Shown here piece after piece: positions 46,309 through 55,180 of a DNA stretch of 64,000 bases (the stretch's first letter is position 1; each line of letters opens with the position of its first letter). The stretch is from the NCBI RefSeq assembly GCF_007992435.1, contig NZ_BKAG01000005.1:124001-188000 (forward strand), in the 5' to 3' direction. The position numbers were made by a program, and so were the translations under genes. The notes beneath the pieces were generated by a model. It ran no database searches and had not been told where the DNA came from. It was given only the letters and a program-made list of their open reading frames with translations. Source of the stretch: Prosthecobacter gellanilyticus (GTDB taxonomy: Bacteria > Verrucomicrobiota > Verrucomicrobiia > Verrucomicrobiales > Verrucomicrobiaceae).

Positions 46309-49300
46309 TTATCTCTCCACACGCAGCCTTGCGAAGCGCCTGTCCACACCTACTCCAGCTGGCACAGTGACCTTCAGTTGCTGCGTCGTGCCGTGGTCAC
46401 TGAGCACCTGAGGTGCGCCGACCCCAGCCGTGCTCCAGCTTCCTGACGCGAGGGTGTCGCTCCATTCGACAATGAGCGTCACGTCCGTGGCGGTCTTGTT
46501 CCAGGTGAAGACAAACTCGATCTCGTTCGCATTCTTCGTGGCTGCCGCAGGCACCGCATCACCCTTCGTCGGATCCATGCGTGTTGCATATTCCATGACG
46601 TTCAGCACACCGTCGCCATCATTGTCACCGGTGTCACTGGCCAGGCCTGTGTTGTCAGTGGTGCCGTAGTTGGTGTAGCGCCATGTCTCAATCGGCGTCA
46701 GCTTGGTGAGCACCAGGTCATTTCCATCACCACCCGCATAGGTGATTTTGAAGGTGTGGCCATCTTCCGCAAACACTGCGCCTTCAGCGAGACCGCTGAA
46801 CGTTCCGCTGATGGGGCCCGGACTCGTCTTGTTGATCAGCGTGAAGCTTCCCGCTGCCAGTCCTGGTGCCGCGATGATGTCCAGATTGCCTGCAACGGCC
46901 ACCGTGCCACCTACCGTGAACTGGTCATAACCCGTGCCCGCTGTCGCACCATTCAAACGATGGCGCAGCGTGGCGCTTGGGGTCTGCGTGAGGTTTGAGG
47001 TCGTGCTCGGCGCGCCTTGAGGTGACAGCACGGCGGTGTTGTTCGTCGTGACATGACTCATCAGGCTGCCGCTGAGGACAAAGGTGCCCGCATTGATCGT
47101 GGTGGCTCCCACATAGGTGTTCGTTCCGCCGAGGCTCATGGTCCCGCTGCCAGCCTTGATGATGACGTTGTTGCCCTCGCCGGTGTTGGTGATCGGACCG
47201 CTGAGCGCGAGGTCGGTGTCAGCCGAACCATCATTGACGGTGAAGGTGCTGTTGTTCTGCCGGAGCGAGATCCGGCCACTGACGTTGCTGGTGGTCGTGG
47301 CGGCCGCGCTGGTGACGATGGTGGTGCCGCCGCCGAAGAAGTGGAACATGTTCGCGGCGTTCCCGCTCACCGCCTGCAGGGTGCCGCCGCTCATGTTGAT
47401 GGTCACCGTGGCAAGTGTGAGGTTGTTCGCGCTCACATGATCCAGCGTGCCGCCGTTGACATTCAGCGTGTTCACCTTGGTCCCCGCGGTATAACCAAAA
47501 CTATCCACTGCGTTGCTGCGGATCGTCGCACCTGCATTGATGGTGACGACGCCCCGCACGCTGCCGTTGCCGCCGCCGCCGTTGAGCTGCAGTGTGCCAG
47601 CATTGACGATCGTCGGTCCGGCGAAGCTGTTCACCGCGTTGAAGATCACGCTGCCATTGTCCTGCGTGTAGCTGCCGCTGCCAGTCATGGCTGCAAGGGT
47701 GAGAGTGGCCGAGGTGTCACGGTTCACGATGATCGATCCATTGTTGGTCCACGTGCCTGCGCTGAGAGATCCCGTGGCGCCTCCACTGCCCAGCTGCACA
47801 GTGCCCGCCATCACCGCGTTGGTACCGGTAAAGGTGCTGTTCGCCGTGATCAGCATGGTGCCCGCTCCGCTCTTCACAAAGTTGCTGACACCTGGATAAT
47901 CGCCGCTGCCATCCGCAAAGCCTGTGCTCACCGTGAGGTCCACGGCAGTGCTCGCCGTGGCATCTGCCACGGTGATCGTGGTCGTGCCAGCGCCGCGCAG
48001 GTGGTTGAGCTTGCTGTTGCTGCTGCTGATCGTGCTCGCCGCGGTTCCGCCGACGGTGATGTCGCCGAGCATCTGGTAACCCTGATACTGGCCCGTATCG
48101 CTGGCATTCTGCGTCAGCACGCCACCATTCAAAGTGACATGGCCGATGACGTTGAAGCGCGAGGACTGCATGGTGCCGCCATTCACGACAATGCGCGGCA
48201 GGCTGCTGGCGCTGCCGCCGGCCCCGATGAAGATGTTGTTGCTGGTCCAGTCCATCGTGGCGCCGCTGTTGATGGTGATCGTGCGCGAGCCGCTGTTGTT
48301 GCCCAGATTGCCGCGTGGCGCGCCGGTGCCGACCAGGCCGTTCGCACGCAGGATGCCGGCTTGCACGATGATGTCGCCCCCGAAGGTATTGCCGAGATTG
48401 CTCAAGAGCAGCGCCCCTGGACCGGTCTTCTCCAGGCTGCTGTCCGCACCGCTCACGACACCGCTCAGGGTGCCAAGGGTGGAGACCGTGGGCACCTCGA
48501 CCCGCGCATGAGACACCAGACTGACCGTGCCGGAGGCCACCGCATTGTTGTCAAAGCGCAACGCGCCAAAGGGCACCGCCGTCGTGGCATTCGTGCCACC
48601 GAAACCGGAGATCGAAAGAGCATTGGCAATGTTGATGCCACCTGCGATCCACAGCGTGCCGCCTGCTCTCACGGCCGCGGAGCCCGTGCCCAGCGCGCTG
48701 GCATCATTCACGACCAGCAAACCTTCATTGACGTGCGTGCCGCCAGTATAGGCATTCGTGACTGTGCCAGTGCCTGTGTTACCACCGATGGCAACACGGC
48801 CTGGTCCGCTCTTCACCAGGACGAGCGGTGTCGCGCCATTGTCTTCAATCCGCACGCGGATGCGCATGTCGGTAAACGTCTCTGGATTGTGTGGTGTGTG
48901 AATGAAGAGCTCGCCGCTGGTCATGCCCGTGGTCAGCTTGCCACCAGCGCCTGCGCTGGTCTGCATCCAGAAGCTGGCATTGCGCAGCATGAGACCACCG
49001 CTGCCGATCACCAGCTTCGCGCCATTGTTCAGAAGGATGTCGTTCTGCTCGATGATCGAGTTCACTGTCAGCAGCGGCACCGTGCTGCCATCCACGGTCT
49101 GGTTGCTGTTCACCAGGAAGTTGTCCGTGCTCGTCGCCGTGTTGAAGGCCTGGTTATTCAAGGTGCCGCCCGCGGCAGCGCTGGCCTTGCCTGGCGTGGA
49201 CGCCGCGAGGCCGTTCGCCGTCAGCGTGGCAAACGAATTGCTGAGGCTGGCCCCGTTGCCCGAACCCGCGACGGCCCAGCCACCGAGGATGCCATTCGTG

Positions 49301-52300
49301 TTCGCCGCCGCGAGACTATTGATATTCGTGATCGTCACGCGACCGAGGTCACCCGTGCCGCCCAGCGTGCCAAAAGCACTGCGCGCCTCCAGTGTGGCAC
49401 CCGTGGCACGCGTGAGATTCGTGATGGCCAGCGTGTCTCCCGCGGCACCACCTTGCGGTGCCGCCGCGAGGCTGTTACCACCCAAGCCGAGCGTCAGGTT
49501 CGTCACTGTCGCCGTCTGGTCGCCATTGGCATTGCTGCGATACATGATGCCGCCACCATTGAGCGTGACAGCCTGGGATCCTAGTGGTGTGGCCGTGCCT
49601 GAGGTGAGCTGCAACATGCCGCCGCGGAACAAACCGCTGTCGTAGGGATAGGCCGTCGTGGCTGGAAGACGCACACCCGAGCCATTGACCGTCACGCCGG
49701 CCGTGCTGCTGCTGAGGTTGCTGCCGTTGAGATTCACCACACCGCTGTTGATCGTGGTCGTGCCCGTGTGAGTTGGTGACGTGTTCAGCGTCAGCATGCC
49801 GGTGTAGAGATTGCCCGTCGTAGCATCCACACCCAGAGCGCCAAAGCCCAGCGCCCCACCCGTCAGCGTGCTGCTGATCGTGATGCTGTCGCCATTGCCC
49901 GCACGGATGCTGCCGCTGGCCAAACTGCCACCGGTGAGGCTGAAATTGCCCGTGGTCGCATCGATGTTCAGCACACCCGTGTTCATGTTCATCGCACCCG
50001 TGAGCGTCACCGCTCCGCCGGTGTTGGTGAAGTTCAGCGTGTCATTCTGGTACCAGTAGATCGGGCCGTTCATCACGCTGGTGCCGGTGATGCCGACCGT
50101 GCTGTCCCAAGTGATGGCATTGGCAGCACTGTTGTTCACGGCGAGCGTGGTGCCCGTGCCAAAGATGCCTGGAGACACACTGACATTGTCAAAGGTCGCA
50201 TTCCCTGTCACCGCGCCATCACCGCTGCTATGCACGAGGCAGAAGTAAACACTCGGCGCCATGGAGATGACATCACTGCCGATCAGCGACCAATTGGTGC
50301 CATCCGTGGAGGTGAAGCTCTCGATGTAGGGTCCGCGTCGGCGGATCTTCACCCAGGTAGGCAGGGTCCGGGTGCCTCCGCTGTTGCTCACCGTCGTGCC
50401 GCCGGTGGTCATGCGCCGGTTGAAGAGCGCCTGGTTGCCATACGTGATGAGCGTGCTGCCATGCTTCGAGCCCGCATCCAGCGTCTCGCGCACCATCACA
50501 CCCGCCTTCGCATTGGCGTTGCTGTTGGAGATGGAGCTTACCTGCGCCACCAGCTCGCCATCACCGGTCATGAGCTGATACGTCGCCGCATGCATGCTGT
50601 CGGCCGTGCCACCGATGTCCGCGCCATTGCCGCTGACGATGTAGGTGCCGTTGAAGTAGCTGGAATCACCCGCGACCGTGACCGTGCCGATGTCACCCTT
50701 CTGCCATGGTGATGGCAGCGGATCACCCGGTGGCTGCACCACCTCGTTGATCCATTGCTCGAGCACCGTCATCGCATCCTGATCCACCAGGGACTTTGCC
50801 ACCGGCGGCATCTTGTGGTTGGCCGTGGCCGTGCCCATGCGGTGATGCATGATGCTGCGGTCGATGCTCTGCGGCACCAGCACCTTCGGTGTGTTTGTCA
50901 GGCCCAGCGTGCTGCCCACGAAGCCATTGACGATGCCCGTCTGCGCCAGCGTGAGCTCATAGCGCCCGTCCCAATACGCATGCACACCGCCGCCGGTCGT
51001 CTGATGACAATGCGAGCAGTTGGAATCCAGATACGACCTCATCCTTACCTCGGCAGAAGCTGTGGTGTCAGACAGCGCCCGCATCTTCGAAAGGTTCGGA
51101 ATGTCCCCCTCGGCAGGTGGCGTGTTGAAATAGCCAGCATGAGCCCAGGCACGCAGTTGGTTGTCCGTCACGGTGGATCCTGTGCCATTCAGCGCGGCAG
51201 CGAAAGCATAGTTACGATTGCTCTGCGCGGTGTTTTGACCCAGCACCAATCCTGACCCTGGGCGATGGCACTGCAAGCAGTCCGCCTTGCCTGGATAAAA
51301 CCACGTCTGGGTGCGCTGCAGGTTCAAATGAAAGCGCGTGGTGGTGGCTGTGCCCGTCGTGTTGGAGGTCGTGGCCATACCCAGGTAAATCGTGGAGGGC
51401 ATCGTCTGTGTGCGGCGGCCGTATTCCTTCCAGGTCGTGCCATTGTCCGACCAGTAGTGAATGAAGGTGTTTCCCTCACGTTTCAGGCGTAACCAAGTGT
51501 TCGGAAAGCTGACCCGCGGATGCGGAAGCTGCGGATACGTCGCCGCGCTGGCTCCGCCCACGGTGGCACGATACTGCAGCTCATGCCCGCCGTTGTTGTT
51601 GTTGCGCGCCGCATTGTTGGGGAAGACCATGGCATACACATGGGGAGAGTCCGCATCCAGCGTGCTGCGCGCCATGATGCCCGCCTTCGTGTAGCCCGCC
51701 GCGGCGCTGAGAGATTCGATGCGCACCTTGGCATCGAAGTCACCCGTCTTCTGCCCATGCAGGAAGCGGAAGTTGTCGCTGTTGTTCCAGATGTCACCGC
51801 TGCGCACGGTCACTTCATATCCCGTACCGATGTTCGTCGTCGCTGTGTCAAAGACCTGCGCACCAATATCCGTCGAGGTGAGGCTCAAGCCCATCTCAGA
51901 AGTGCCGTTGATGGTGATGTCCTGCGTCTCGCTGCCGTTCACGATGTCGGCATCCGTGCCATCCGCGCGCCATTTGTAAGTCACGCCATACACGCCGCCC
52001 TGGTCGTCACGCACCAGCACGCGGGTTTCCAGTCGCTTGCGAGTGGCCGGGTTGTTGTCATCGACCGGCAGCTCGAAGTGCTTCAGCCACACGCTGCCCT
52101 GCGGGAAGCTGTAGTTGCCCGTGGCGGCGTAACTAATTGTTTGTCCAGTAGGAATGGCAAACCAGCGGCTCTTGTGCGCGTTGTCACTCCAGAGCGGCGT
52201 GTTCACATCATAGGGGATGAAGCTGCTGGAAGGGGTGATGTTCGGCACATCGCTGAACAAACCCGTGGCGGAGAGTGTGGCGGGCATGGTGGGCGCGGGC

Positions 52301-53697
52301 GCGCCGCCGCGCTGCAGCTTGTAGATCTGCGCGGAGGTGGTGCCGAGCTGGCAGATGTAGAACTCATTGTCATTGTCCGTGCCGAAGTAGGAGATGCCGC
52401 GGTAGTCGCTGCCGCTGTTCACGCCATTGCCCTCCGGCACCGTGCAGAGGAAGACCTTGCTCTTCGGCGTGGTCGACTCGTCGAGATACCACATGTTGCC
52501 GCTCACGTTGTCGCCAAAGATGTACTTGCCGCCCAGATCACTGCCAAACTCACCCGCGCGGTAGATGCGCCCGCCGATGACCGCCGTGCCATCACTGCGG
52601 CCGTAATCAATGATCGGCCGCTTGTTCACGCCGATGTAGGGCTGCGTGAGATCGCCGTTCAGACCTTCGATCCGGTTCCACTGGAAGTTCAGGGCGCTTT
52701 CTCCCGGATCCACCACACTGACTTCCTCCCTTGTGCCCTCGCCCACATCACCGATGAAGGCACGGCCGCTGGGCACGTCATAGGTCATTGAGTGCGGACT
52801 GCGCAGGCCCAGGCAGAAGATCTCCTCCATCGCCCCCGCCGTGCCGACAAAGGGGTTGTCGTTGGGAATATAATAGTTCGCCGTGCTGCTGCCCGCAGGC
52901 GTCACCGGTTGTTTCGGGATCGGATGACTCACGCTGCCACCCGTCATGTTCACGTCGATGCGGATGATGCTGCTGCGGAAGTTGTTGGTGATCTGCTGCG
53001 TGTTTCCGCCGTTCACATCATCCCCAAACGTCATGTGCAGGAACCCCGTGGCCGGGTGGAAATACATGCCGCCGCCTGCATGCCAGAAATTGTTGGAAAT
53101 CAGGTCGATCATCACCTGCTCGGACCCCGGATCGATCTGCCCCGTGCCATGATTATAAGTGAAGCGCGCCAGACGGTCCTTGTGCGTCGTGCCATTCGTC
53201 GGCCGTGTGGTGGGACTTCCGACCACCGTCCCCGGTGTGACCCACATGTAGTAAATGTAGATGTATCCGTTTGTGGCGAAGTCCGGATGAAAGGCGATGT
53301 TCATCAGCCCCGCATCATCCCAGCCCTGGCACTGGTTCGAGATGTCGAGAATCTGTGTCTTGTGCGTGTTGTTCAGTTCCGTAGCCGTGAAAGGCGCCGC
53401 CGCATTCGAGAGCGATGGCCGTGGCACCACGTGGATGCGCCCCTCACGCTCCCACACCACCAGCTTGCGCGCATTGGCAGGCTGCCCGGGCAGCTCCTGC
53501 ACCCCCATGATGTTTTGGAAAGTCAGGTTCGGAAACGCAGGCACCGCAGACCACGAGCCGGAGAAGGCCGGCAGATTCGTCGGCAGGGTGCCGCCATTGT
53601 ACGCCGTGAAGTTAGGCCGCGTGGCGATGCCGTAGTCCTGGGCAGGGGAGAGCACGGGAAGGAGGGCAAGGGCGAGCAGGCTGCGGAGAGTGCGCAT
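46309..53697 (-). CDS. Giant exported chimera: PQQ/sorbosone-type dehydrogenase, di-heme cytochrome, autotransporter strand repeats
   Basis: 2462 residues from the ATG at 53697 (MRTLRSLLALALLPVLSPAQ, a signal peptide). In order: sugar/sorbosone dehydrogenase propeller (about 20-450: IMGVQELPGQPANARKLVVWERE, FCLGLRSPHSMTYDVPSG); a SO2930-like cytochrome region (about 470-610: FIPYDVNTPLWSDNAHKSRWFAIP); a concanavalin/DUF1349-like domain (about 620-800); two heme sites, CLQCHRPG (about 804) and CSHCHQTT (about 893); a second concanavalin-like domain (about 1000-1176); and passenger-type autotransporter strand repeats (about 1180-2300, e.g. NAYTGGTHVNEGLLVVNDASALGTG). The C-terminus has a thrombospondin-3-like NDGDGVLNVMEYA and a beta domain, with no outer-membrane barrel. 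Anchoring is unknown. Confidence 0.9.
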   Translation of the reverse strand: MRTLRSLLALALLPVLSPAQDYGIATRPNFTAYNGGTLPTNLPAFSGSWSAVPAFPNLTFQNIMGVQELPGQPANARKLVVWEREGRIHVVPRPSLSNAAAPFTATELNNTHKTQILDISNQCQGWDDAGLMNIAFHPDFATNGYIYIYYMWVTPGTVVGSPTTRPTNGTTHKDRLARFTYNHGTGQIDPGSEQVMIDLISNNFWHAGGGMYFHPATGFLHMTFGDDVNGGNTQQITNNFRSSIIRIDVNMTGGSVSHPIPKQPVTPAGSSTANYYIPNDNPFVGTAGAMEEIFCLGLRSPHSMTYDVPSGRAFIGDVGEGTREEVSVVDPGESALNFQWNRIEGLNGDLTQPYIGVNKRPIIDYGRSDGTAVIGGRIYRAGEFGSDLGGKYIFGDNVSGNMWYLDESTTPKSKVFLCTVPEGNGVNSGSDYRGISYFGTDNDNEFYICQLGTTSAQIYKLQRGGAPAPTMPATLSATGLFSDVPNITPSSSFIPYDVNTPLWSDNAHKSRWFAIPTGQTISYAATGNYSFPQGSVWLKHFELPVDDNNPATRKRLETRVLVRDDQGGVYGVTYKWRADGTDADIVNGSETQDITINGTSEMGLSLTSTDIGAQVFDTATTNIGTGYEVTVRSGDIWNNSDNFRFLHGQKTGDFDAKVRIESLSAAAGYTKAGIMARSTLDADSPHVYAMVFPNNAARNNNNGGHELQYRATVGGASAATYPQLPHPRVSFPNTWLRLKREGNTFIHYWSDNGTTWKEYGRRTQTMPSTIYLGMATTSNTTGTATTTRFHLNLQRTQTWFYPGKADCLQCHRPGSGLVLGQNTAQSNRNYAFAAALNGTGSTVTDNQLRAWAHAGYFNTPPAEGDIPNLSKMRALSDTTASAEVRMRSYLDSNCSHCHQTTGGGVHAYWDGRYELTLAQTGIVNGFVGSTLGLTNTPKVLVPQSIDRSIMHHRMGTATANHKMPPVAKSLVDQDAMTVLEQWINEVVQPPGDPLPSPWQKGDIGTVTVAGDSSYFNGTYIVSGNGADIGGTADSMHAATYQLMTGDGELVAQVSSISNSNANAKAGVMVRETLDAGSKHGSTLITYGNQALFNRRMTTGGTTVSNSGGTRTLPTWVKIRRRGPYIESFTSTDGTNWSLIGSDVISMAPSVYFCLVHSSGDGAVTGNATFDNVSVSPGIFGTGTTLAVNNSAANAITWDSTVGITGTSVMNGPIYWYQNDTLNFTNTGGAVTLTGAMNMNTGVLNIDATTGNFSLTGGSLASGSIRAGNGDSITISSTLTGGALGFGALGVDATTGNLYTGMLTLNTSPTHTGTTTINSGVVNLNGSNLSSSTAGVTVNGSGVRLPATTAYPYDSGLFRGGMLQLTSGTATPLGSQAVTLNGGGIMYRSNANGDQTATVTNLTLGLGGNSLAAAPQGGAAGDTLAITNLTRATGATLEARSAFGTLGGTGDLGRVTITNINSLAAANTNGILGGWAVAGSGNGASLSNSFATLTANGLAASTPGKASAAAGGTLNNQAFNTATSTDNFLVNSNQTVDGSTVPLLTVNSIIEQNDILLNNGAKLVIGSGGLMLRNASFWMQTSAGAGGKLTTGMTSGELFIHTPHNPETFTDMRIRVRIEDNGATPLVLVKSGPGRVAIGGNTGTGTVTNAYTGGTHVNEGLLVVNDASALGTGSAAVRAGGTLWIAGGINIANALSISGFGGTNATTAVPFGALRFDNNAVASGTVSLVSHARVEVPTVSTLGTLSGVVSGADSSLEKTGPGALLLSNLGNTFGGDIIVQAGILRANGLVGTGAPRGNLGNNSGSRTITINSGATMDWTSNNIFIGAGGSASSLPRIVVNGGTMQSSRFNVIGHVTLNGGVLTQNASDTGQYQGYQMLGDITVGGTAASTISSSNSKLNHLRGAGTTTITVADATASTAVDLTVSTGFADGSGDYPGVSNFVKSGAGTMLITANSTFTGTNAVMAGTVQLGSGGATGSLSAGTWTNNGSIIVNRDTSATLTLAAMTGSGSYTQDNGSVIFNAVNSFAGPTIVNAGTLQLNGGGGNGSVRGVVTINAGATIRSNAVDSFGYTAGTKVNTLNVNGGTLDHVSANNLTLATVTINMSGGTLQAVSGNAANMFHFFGGGTTIVTSAAATTTSNVSGRISLRQNNSTFTVNDGSADTDLALSGPITNTGEGNNVIIKAGSGTMSLGGTNTYVGATTINAGTFVLSGSLMSHVTTNNTAVLSPQGAPSTTSNLTQTPSATLRHRLNGATAGTGYDQFTVGGTVAVAGNLDIIAAPGLAAGSFTLINKTSPGPISGTFSGLAEGAVFAEDGHTFKITYAGGDGNDLVLTKLTPIETWRYTNYGTTDNTGLASDTGDNDGDGVLNVMEYATRMDPTKGDAVPAAATKNANEIEFVFTWNKTATDVTLIVEWSDTLASGSWSTAGVGAPQVLSDHGTTQQLKVTVPAGVGVDRRFARLRVER

Positions 53698-53932
53698 GAC
53701 GTTCGGTCGGGAAAGCTGACGGGGTGATGAAAGGGGAAACCGGATGCCTGTTCGGGGTAGACCAGGCATCCGGACTTGCGACCGGGAGCAAGGGAATCAG
53801 AGAAACCCTTGCTGCCCTACAGCAGCCGCAAGAAAGCGAGACGGGAAATCGAGCCAACAACCTCGGGTGAGGTCATTGGGCGGAGGTTTTTCCAATATTG
53901 TGGAATCCAGGACAACCCTTTCGACAGGCTCG

Positions 53933-53955
53933 ACTAGTCGGAAAAACCGACTAGT
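53933..53955 (+). promoter_or_regulatory. Hairpin/inverted repeat just before the regulator gene
   Basis: ACTAGTCGG and CCGACTAGT are perfect 9-bp arms around AAAAA, ending 9 nt before the ATG at 53965. It could be an operator for the GntR/LacI regulator itself, or a leader hairpin controlling translation. It lies in the 267-bp divergent region shared with the giant gene, so it may affect both. Another shorter inverted repeat, TTCCA-ATATTG-TGGAA, lies at about 53890-53905. Confidence 0.4.
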
Positions 53956-53964
53956 TTCAGCTTC

Positions 53965-55047
53965 ATGCAGCTTCTCAAGCGCCAGTCCCTGATCGACCAG
54001 GTCGCCGGTCACCTCCGTTGTGGCTTTGAGTCCGGCCAGTGGCAGGGCCGTCTTCCCGGCGTCCAGCGTCTGGCCACCGAGCTGGATGTTTCGAAAGACA
54101 CCGTCCGTGCCGCGCTGAAGCTGCTGGAAAAGGACGGCACCCTGAAGCCGCAGGGAGCCGGTCGCTGCCGCGTCATCCCAGCCCAACGGCCTGCTCACCA
54201 ATCCCAGCGCAGCCTCCGCATGGCCATCCTGCTGCCGGTGCCGCTGAAGGATGACAACGCCCACTCTCACCGCCTTATCCTCGGTGTTCAGAATGCGATT
54301 GAGTCGGATGGTCATGCCTGCACCATCGTCACTCAGCCGCCAGATGGCAGCCTGCGTCGTGTCACCCAATTGATTATGCAGACGGAGGCAGACGCCTGGG
54401 TGATTTATGCGGGCCATCATGAATTGTTGAAGTGGTTCACCACCAAGCGCCTCCCGGCGCTCGCGCTCGGCGGCCGTCCGTTGGACCTTCCTATCGCACG
54501 TTCACGCACCATCCTTGTGGAAGCCATGAACCAGTGCGTGGATGCTCTCATCGGCCTGGGTCATCGGCGCATGGTGTTGATCGCTCCGCAGCTCTGGCGC
54601 CAGCCCACGCCGAATCACACGGCTGAGGCGCTGCTCTCACGTCTGGCCCTGCACGGCATTCCTTCTTCCGAGTACAATCTGCCTGCCTGGAACGAAACAC
54701 CTGAAGGCCTCGAGACACTTCTCAAAGCCCTCTTCTTTGCCACACCGCCCACAGCTCTGCTGCTGGCCGAGCCCATCTACTGCTCCGCCGTGCGCGCCTG
54801 GCTGGGCGAGCACGGCCTGCATGTGCCGCGTGATGTGTCCCTGGTGAATCTGCTGCCGGATCCCGTCTTCCAGATGCACCTTCCCGTCTACACAGGCTTC
54901 AACTGGCCGGAAAGCGTGCACATCCACCGCATCCAGCGCTGGCTCGGGTCACTCCTCTCCGGCGAGCCGGATCTCGAAGACTACGTCGCCTATGCCACCT
55001 TCCATCCCGGCGGCACCATCGGTCCGACGAGAGGCAATGTTCGTTAG
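53965..55047 (+). CDS. GntR-type HTH / LacI-type ligand-binding transcriptional regulator
   Basis: 360 residues. The N-terminus is a GntR winged helix (LIDQVAGHLRCGFESGQWQGRLPGVQRLATELDVSKDTVRAALKLLEKDGTL, about 8-60). The rest resembles the LacI/GalR periplasmic-binding domain (LRMAILLPVPLKDD, VDALIGLGHRRMVLIAPQLW, PTALLLAEPIYCSAVRAWLGEHGLHVPRDVSLVNL). The combination is common in Verrucomicrobia. The ligand is probably a sugar but cannot be named. It is divergent from the giant dehydrogenase-autotransporter gene and plausibly controls it. The stop TAG is part of a TNGTTAGGC motif. Confidence 0.9.
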   Translation: MQLLKRQSLIDQVAGHLRCGFESGQWQGRLPGVQRLATELDVSKDTVRAALKLLEKDGTLKPQGAGRCRVIPAQRPAHQSQRSLRMAILLPVPLKDDNAHSHRLILGVQNAIESDGHACTIVTQPPDGSLRRVTQLIMQTEADAWVIYAGHHELLKWFTTKRLPALALGGRPLDLPIARSRTILVEAMNQCVDALIGLGHRRMVLIAPQLWRQPTPNHTAEALLSRLALHGIPSSEYNLPAWNETPEGLETLLKALFFATPPTALLLAEPIYCSAVRAWLGEHGLHVPRDVSLVNLLPDPVFQMHLPVYTGFNWPESVHIHRIQRWLGSLLSGEPDLEDYVAYATFHPGGTIGPTRGNVR

Positions 55048-55086
55048 GCTCGGTCTATTCAAACTCACCCCTTCATCGCGGACGAA

Positions 55087-55144
55087 ACCCCATTGGAATG
55101 GGGTTCAACGCCGGCCCGGCCGTACCACCCCATTCCAATGGGGT
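55087..55144. repeat. Paired palindromic repeat CCCCATTGGAATGGGG / CCCCATTCCAATGGGG, copy 1
   Basis: Two mirror-image 18-nt palindromes (55087-55104 and 55127-55144) face each other across 22 nt containing CAACG and GTACC. About 60 bp including flanks recur at 59667-59725 with few changes. It sits between the convergent stops of the regulator and the dehydrogenase gene and could serve as a bidirectional terminator. The layout resembles a BIME. Confidence 0.8.
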
Positions 55145-55180
55145 GGCGCTGAGGAGTCCGATGGATTCTGATTCCATCCA

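Noticed and set aside
47053-49584. 843-codon open frame on the plus strand
   Set aside because: It is antisense to the strand-repeat part of the giant gene. Its translation is Arg/Ala/Asp/His-rich with no family resemblance, as expected opposite Gly/Thr/Asn-rich codons.
51520-53727. Two long plus-strand frames (423 and 311 codons)
   Set aside because: Both lie opposite the dehydrogenase and cytochrome part of the giant gene, whose domains are clear, and their translations have no recognisable motif.
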